A DNA stretch of 64,000 nucleotides from Ridgeia piscesae (Eukaryota; Annelida; Polychaeta; Sabellida; Siboglinidae), in assembly GCA_025642075.2 (NCBI GenBank), contig JAODUO010001328.1, positions 51,962 through 115,961 of the forward strand. Direction: 5' to 3'. The position numbers and the translations under genes are program-made. The first letter of the stretch is position 1. Every line of letters starts with the position of its first letter. Below are positions 59,154 through 64,000 of the stretch, piece by piece. Under the pieces are notes generated by a model that saw only the letters and a program-made list of their open reading frames with translations, ran no database searches and had not been told where the DNA came from.

Positions 59154-59460
59154 CAAAACACACACACAACACAACACAACACAACACAACACAACACAAC
59201 ACAACACAACACAACACAACACAACACAACACAACACAACACAACACAACACAACACAACACAACACAACACAACACAACACAACACAACACAACACAAC
59301 ACAACACAACACAACACAACACAACACAACACAACACAACACAACACAACACAACACAACACAACACAACACAACACAACACAACACAACACAACACAAC
59401 ACAACACAACACAACACAACACAACACAACACAACACAACACAACACAACACAACACAAA
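59038..59460. repeat. (CA)n and (ACAAC)n arrays in gene B intron 4
   Basis: CA dinucleotides to about 59,165, then about 295 bp of perfect ACAAC pentamers. The long Thr-Gln-His-Asn and Cys-Val-Leu ORFs are by-products. Confidence 0.97.
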
Positions 59461-60038
59461 CACGTTCAGTCGTGATTGTTAAAATAACGATCTTGTTTCA
59501 GTTTATTTGAAACGCAATTCACTGCTGGAAGCACTATTCCGTCAAAGCCAAAATCCTACATGGAACAAAAACGTTCCGTTGGTCGCACTTACTTACATGG
59601 ACTAGTTCAGTTATGCGTACAATTACTTCACACACCATAAAGAGATATTTCGATAGACTGATTGTCTACTTCGCGTGCCGCTTTACCGAACCCTCCATCG
59701 TCTACATTTTCCTATTGTTCATGAAATGAGCAGTAGCAAAACTGTTACAGTGGCAGCAAGCTAAATTACGTTCTTACCATTACTATTTGCTATTTGCCCT
59801 ATCATATGCCTAGCTCAACATGTGTGTACTTGTAGATGTGCGCGTGTATGTTTGCGACATGTATGCTACGACTGGTGTGGCTAAACATTGACTTCGGATT
59901 GGGAGACGATGTTGAATTTGGAGTCGTTCTTAGCACAGAAGGACGTCCGTCTTAAGCGGACCAATTATCCACATACAAATAGTGATCAAACGATCCAGAA
60001 AATAAGAACCGTTGTTGATACAACGGCGGTCAACTCAC

Positions 60039-60197
60039 GAACATATTCAAGAGTAGGACGACTTGGCGCAGTTGTTGCAGTACGCGACTGTATTGCCTGT
60101 TGCGCATTTTAAGTATTTTATTGGAGCCGATATCGAATGCTCGCGACACCGTATTGTTCACTTGACTCGCGGTACGCCACGCAGCCACGAGAGTTGC
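60039..60197 (-). CDS. Gene B exon 4
   Basis: Minus strand: acceptor GTGTTTCAG and donor GTGAGTTGACCGCCG. Phase 0-0, 53 codons: ATLVAAWRTASQVNNTVSRA, FDIGSNKILKMRNRQY and LQQLRQVVLLLNMF. Aligns with gene A exon 4 with one codon less. Two helix-like segments without cysteine. Confidence 0.82.
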
Positions 60198-61432
60198 CTG
60201 AAACACACGTGCCATGCTATAGGGTGTGCAAGTCTCGCGCGCGAAAACGAGGCTGGGGGCAGTTGGGGGCTGGAAGTCCATACACTCCATGTTAACATAT
60301 AGGACTTTGTTTTGTTTTTGGTCGTAATAATCGAACTGTTCCGAAATAGCGTATTTCAGTTATATTGTCCGAAGGATTATTACAAGCAGAAGCAGTGGAA
60401 CACTTTGCCGGTGACAATGATCACGGAAATCATGAATTTTAATCGATTATTATGGTGATTGCCATGGCACTAGCGGCAAGTACTTGTGCTTGGCGATCTT
60501 GACTAATAATGAAGAGTGCCAGTTTTCGCGCAGTACAACCTGTTTGGGGCTAACGTATACATGTGTTATGATTATGTGCACTTAGACAACTTGTCAGATA
60601 TAAGTGCTTATCGAAACCTCAACGTACAGCAATGTAAAACGCAAATTCCGTAAAAGACACATAGATCTAACATCGTATCTATTATCTGCACAACGTAAAT
60701 CGCTATGTGTCTATGATAGTGTGATAAACTCAATAAGCTCCAGTCGCGCGGAGTCACGCAATTTTTCTTCGGGTGTCGTGGCCGTTATAATGTAACAACG
60801 CCAATGTCATGATTATCCTTCCTTCTCTTTTGCTGTCCGCATACTAAGAACTTCGCTACCATGCACCGCCAGAGAAGCAAAACATGTAGTTACCTTTACA
60901 ATAATAAATTAATTGTGAGTAATGCACGTAAATGGCAGGTGTTCGTGTCCGGGAGAGGAAGAACATGGTGAAGTTTGTGTTAGTTTGTTGTATGTTCGTG
61001 AATAGAGTAACGATGCATCTATTCCGCTGACCTTTGTACGACTTCGTAGTTCGTGTTATAATGTTTCTCGCTTAACTTGTTCATACTGTTTATTTAATAC
61101 ATTAATGCATCTTATTTGTTGAAAACACTCACTTAATACCTTCTTCTATTGTCACACGCATGCATTTGTGCATATTTTAACACATGCAACGGAGGCGCAC
61201 ACGAGCACACGCACACCTGATAGAGTCATACACCATTCAATTAGCGCACGGAAAAACAACGTGAACTAAAATTGGAGACATATACAACATCGTTGAACTA
61301 TCAGAAACATCCTTGCTTTATCTGATAACATATTTTCAACAATAGTATACTTAACATTATTTGATACGATTGATGAAACGTTTGAGGTAGAAACATTCGC
61401 AAACATCGCAACAAAGAATTAAAAGATATTAC

Positions 61433-61585
61433 CTTGGAGTATGGCTTGTCTTTAAATTCAACCACCCGTGGAATTGACAAAGACGAATATAATAGAATCA
61501 TCGCCATTATCCTGCACCGATCAGCTTGACCATAGGTCGGGCCCGGAAGTGGAATTGTTTGAAGCATATTGTATACTCCGCGACA
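61433..61585 (-). CDS. Gene B exon 3
   Basis: Minus strand: acceptor CATTTTTGTAG and donor GTAATATC. Phase 0-0, 51 codons: CRGVYNMLQTIPLPGPTYG, then QADRCRIMAMILL and [16 protein letters not shown]. Same length as gene A exon 3, and the two cysteines are conserved. Confidence 0.84.
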
Positions 61586-61639
61586 CTACAAAAATGTGAT
61601 GCACTATGGTAATTGGACCAGATTGTGTTCTGTGTTTGC

Positions 61640-61785
<146 letters not shown>

Positions 61786-61899
61786 GGGGGAGCATGGGTG
61801 GGTATGTGTATGGGTGAGGGGGTGGGTGTTTTGGTGTGGCTTTTGGTATGGCTGTTGGCGTGGTGTGGTGTGTTGATTCCAGTAATGATATGGCACTAT

Positions 61900-62245
61900 T
61901 GTGTAGAGTGCAATGGTTCAGGGGTAGAGCTTCGGACTCTCGACTACGAAAACCCGGGTTCGAATCCTGTGCTGCGGTATTAAAAACATGGGCAAGTTTG
62001 TTCACCCTTCATTGCTCCAGTTCACTCAGTGGTATAAATTACTACCTGGCTAAATACAGTGGTGGGTATGTGTACGAGCAGCCTTAGCGCATTAATTTAT
62101 AGTATGTCGCTGGATGCTTCCCAGAGAAGCCTAGATGGTGTCTGAGTGAACAGGTCTGTCAGGGAAGTAAAGTGTAAAGCGCTTTGAACGGTCCTGGTGC
62201 AATAGGGACTGGATGCTGCGCTATATAAGAACTTGCCTTTGCCGT
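61900..62245 (+). mobile_element. tRNA-derived SINE
   Basis: A tRNA-like head has an A box (TGGTTCAGGGGTAGAGC) and a perfect B box (GGGTTCGAATCC). A body follows with CACTCAGTGGTATAAATTAC and a 3' tail GTAAAGCGCTTTGAACGGTC...GCGCTATATAAGAAC. The tail matches the LINE 3' end at 33,628-33,675, suggesting mobilisation by that LINE family. It lies antisense in gene B intron 2, ending only about 15 bp from the exon 2 splice donor. Confidence 0.85.
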
Positions 62246-62259
62246 TTACTTTTACTTAC

Positions 62260-62438
62260 ATACCAAGAAGCCGTCTTATTTGCTAACTCCTCTCCTCGTC
62301 TAGAGAACGACTTAGCGAGAGATATCTGTTTCGGCGTGAGCACGCCTGCGAAAGGGCTGTTATCGGCTATCGGGGACGTCTTCGTGCCATCTGACAGTGG
62401 CAGGGTGTATGACGTCACGATAAGACACGTGATCACTA
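62260..62438 (-). CDS. Gene B exon 2: hydrophobic N terminus and first helix
   Basis: Minus strand: acceptor GTGTTTCTAACAG and donor TGGTAT|GTAAGT. Phase 1 in, phase 0 out. It encodes VVITCLIVTSYTLPLSDGTK, a 17-codon segment absent from gene A (Pro/Asn/Ser-rich, with PFAGVLTP), then ISLAKSFSRRGEELANKTAS and WY. Product not recognised. With its other exons gene B gives about 222 residues. NKT is a possible N-glycosylation site. Confidence 0.78.
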
Positions 62439-62774
62439 CTGTTAGAAACACAACTGATAGTTTCACTATGTCCACGCAGTTTCTTACAAGACTGAAGTTT
62501 TGTCATGCCATCTTAATTTTATTTGGAGCGCCTATTTTACAACCTTTAACATGACGTTACATGTGGAATCTAAGTAGTACACAAAGCAATAACACGATAT
62601 CATGTTATTAACCTACATACTATTTGGCAATTAAATGACCAATGTCTACCTTAGATTTGTAAAGAATTAACAACGAAATGCTGCACTCTGCAGCACCCAT
62701 AAACTACACCATAGTTTTTCTAACAATAACACATTTTAGTGCTATATTTTAAGAGTTGTGTCGTTATAACTTAC

Positions 62775-62790
62775 CGTCGGAGAACTTCAT
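62775..62790 (-). CDS. Gene B exon 1 (16-nt coding start, MKFSD)
   Basis: Minus strand ATGAAGTTCTCCGACG|GTAAGTT. Same length and phase as gene A exon 1. The potential downstream start used in gene A (ATG 42,983) is GTG here, so this exon supplies the only ATG in frame. About 100 bp upstream is conserved with genes A and C, with two ACGTCAT elements. Confidence 0.65.
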
Positions 62791-63110
62791 TTTAATGACG
62801 TGGTTATGACGTGTATCTGTAATGGCGTTGACCATCAAGACCCCATATTATACCGCGACATGCACTAAAAACGAAATAGAAAGTGATTTATGATTATTAT
62901 TGTATTTGCAACGTGGCAATTTATTTATCATGTTCGGACGCGTCACATATTTGAAAATATTTTGTATCACTATAATTAGCTAATGTTCTACGGTCTCAAA
63001 AATGGAGGCCCACTTCCGGTCGCTCGCTCCCCGTAGAGTGCCTCTGCCACAGCTGGCTTGGTTATGTCGCGTTTTGTGCATGATCATTGCGCCTAAGTTG
63101 AACATACCTT
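62791..63110 (-). promoter_or_regulatory. Gene B upstream region, shared with genes A and C
   Basis: Homologous to 42,590-42,670 and 55,060-55,300: GGGGTCTTGATGGTCAACGC, then ACGTCATAACCACGTCATT before the ATG. ACGTCA is a bZIP (CREB/ATF-type) half-site. No TATA box is evident. Regulatory function is inferred only from conservation. Confidence 0.4.
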
Positions 63111-63477
63111 AATCCGTTAAGGCGTAATTTATTCGAGCTAAGAATCGTATATTGTGTCATTATAGTGTTTCTACCAAACACTATATTTATAGTGTATAGG
63201 AGAAATTAAAGGGAACCAAAAGGGAAATATTAAGTGCTATGCACGTGAAAGAGGTAATACAAAGCAACCATTCTGAACGGTAATCACATTTTTAACGTCA
63301 GTGGTTTATTAGTAAAATAATTCCAAAGTGGATAATTTTACTGAAATCATCGGCTTCATAGAGGCGTCCATGATGCGCCTCTTCCTGTTGTCTGACCGTG
63401 GTCTGACCACTCAGCACGCAGAACCGGCCTTAAAGTCACGTGTCCGATTGCGTGCGTCAATGCTATCGCCGTTGTAA

Positions 63478-63727
63478 ACACAATGTTGTAAGATACGCGA
63501 ACTTCGAAGAAGGACATCCGTTCGAAGAACGTTGCTTCGAATAGGATGTTTCTCACCGTATATACTGGGTCAAGATCCGCAGAAACGTCGGCGACGTCGA
63601 GTTTTCAAGTATGGAGCTGTGCAAACGATATTAGCGCGATATTTAATCACCAACGATAGTCGTCGAAACGGGTTACCGGTCGAATCCTTCCGTCGCCGTA
63701 GCCAAGTCATCAAAACGCGCAAGAAGG
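63478..63727 (+). CDS. Unassigned open segment, possible exon
   Basis: Open from just after a stop at 63,475-63,477 to AAG AAG|GTTAGTAAAT. It encodes LRIGCFSPYILGQDP, then QKRRRRRVFKYGAVQTILAR and LPVESFRRRSQVIKTRKK. Very basic, no family recognised. It could be an exon of a gene to the right or a transposon scrap. The frame stays open until 63,744. Confidence 0.3.
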
Positions 63728-64000
63728 TTAGTAAATATTATTAAGTCTTCTGTATCTAAATTATTTGAATCTTGTACCATTAGACACATTGCGATGTATG
63801 TCGAGATGACTTATGTACATACTGATATTGTTCGTAAACGTCCACCACAGTTAACGTTTTAGAAGGTATGTACACGGGATCATGGAGCCGCTAACTAGGT
63901 CCAAGCGAGTTAGGCCGTCCGATATTGTTATTCATTATTATTTGTTTTATTTTATCCTACTTTGAATGGTATATCACGTTTGCATGAACAGAAGCATAAA

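Noticed and set aside
58873..59510. Long TTQHN and CCVVL frames
   Set aside because: Artefacts of the (ACAAC)n and (CA)n arrays in gene B intron 4.
61900..61975. tRNA gene
   Set aside because: A and B boxes are present, but the sequence lacks a foldable full tRNA with acceptor pairing and continues into a SINE body and tail.

Overview
This is a eukaryotic nuclear window from an animal, almost certainly an invertebrate. It has spliced genes with GT-AG introns, an LMF1 and a CYLD-family gene, many decayed non-LTR retrotransposons, a tRNA-derived SINE, Ty3/gypsy relics, MITE-like hairpins, and heavy micro- and minisatellite content. A lophotrochozoan such as a mollusc would fit, but I cannot prove the taxon from the sequence.

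Layout. (1) 1-22,019, minus strand: a lipase maturation factor 1 gene (LMF1). Eleven exons run from the start codon at 22,019 to an exon ending at 2,901, and every exon-exon phase agrees. One exon is an 11-nt microexon (19,869-19,879). The last coding exon was not found. Four minisatellites sit in or beside this gene. Two of them (47-bp units at 7,400-9,414 and about 84-bp units at 2,571-2,900) are reiterations of the end of an LMF1 exon together with its 5' splice site. (2) 22,020-26,455: gene-free DNA with a 32-bp perfect palindrome, long AT runs and a LINE remnant. (3) 26,456-29,601, plus strand: a two-exon CYLD-like gene with three CAP-Gly domains, a USP domain and a B-box, in which all three catalytic-triad positions are substituted. 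(4) 29,602-42,600: a graveyard of LINEs in both orientations, a piggyBac-type MITE, foldback elements and microsatellites. It includes one nearly full-length but decayed LINE (about 37,690-41,600) with a PHD-finger ORF1. (5) 42,671-62,790: two paralogous five-exon genes in inverted, tail-to-tail orientation. Gene A is on plus at 42,671-46,922 and gene B on minus at 62,790-58,760. Between them lie a LINE, three tandem copies of a dead gypsy fragment, a truncated third gene copy and a cluster of DNA-transposon ends. (6) 62,791-64,000: the gene B upstream region and one unassigned open segment.

The most interesting content is the gene A/gene B pair. I do not recognise the protein. Both copies keep the same reading frames, splice sites and stop contexts while their introns have diverged. 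Both encode about 200-220 residues with a hydrophobic N terminus, only two cysteines after it, and helix-like segments, one set per exon. The intron phases (1,0,0,0 across five exons, with a tiny first coding exon) match the gene architecture known for long-chain class I helical cytokines and hormones (GH/EPO/IL-6/G-CSF type). The structural comparison is inference; the exon models are directly visible.

How the genes work together: LMF1 is an ER protein for lipase folding and the CYLD-like protein is a probable pseudodeubiquitinase. Nothing in the sequence ties them, or the A/B pair, into one pathway.
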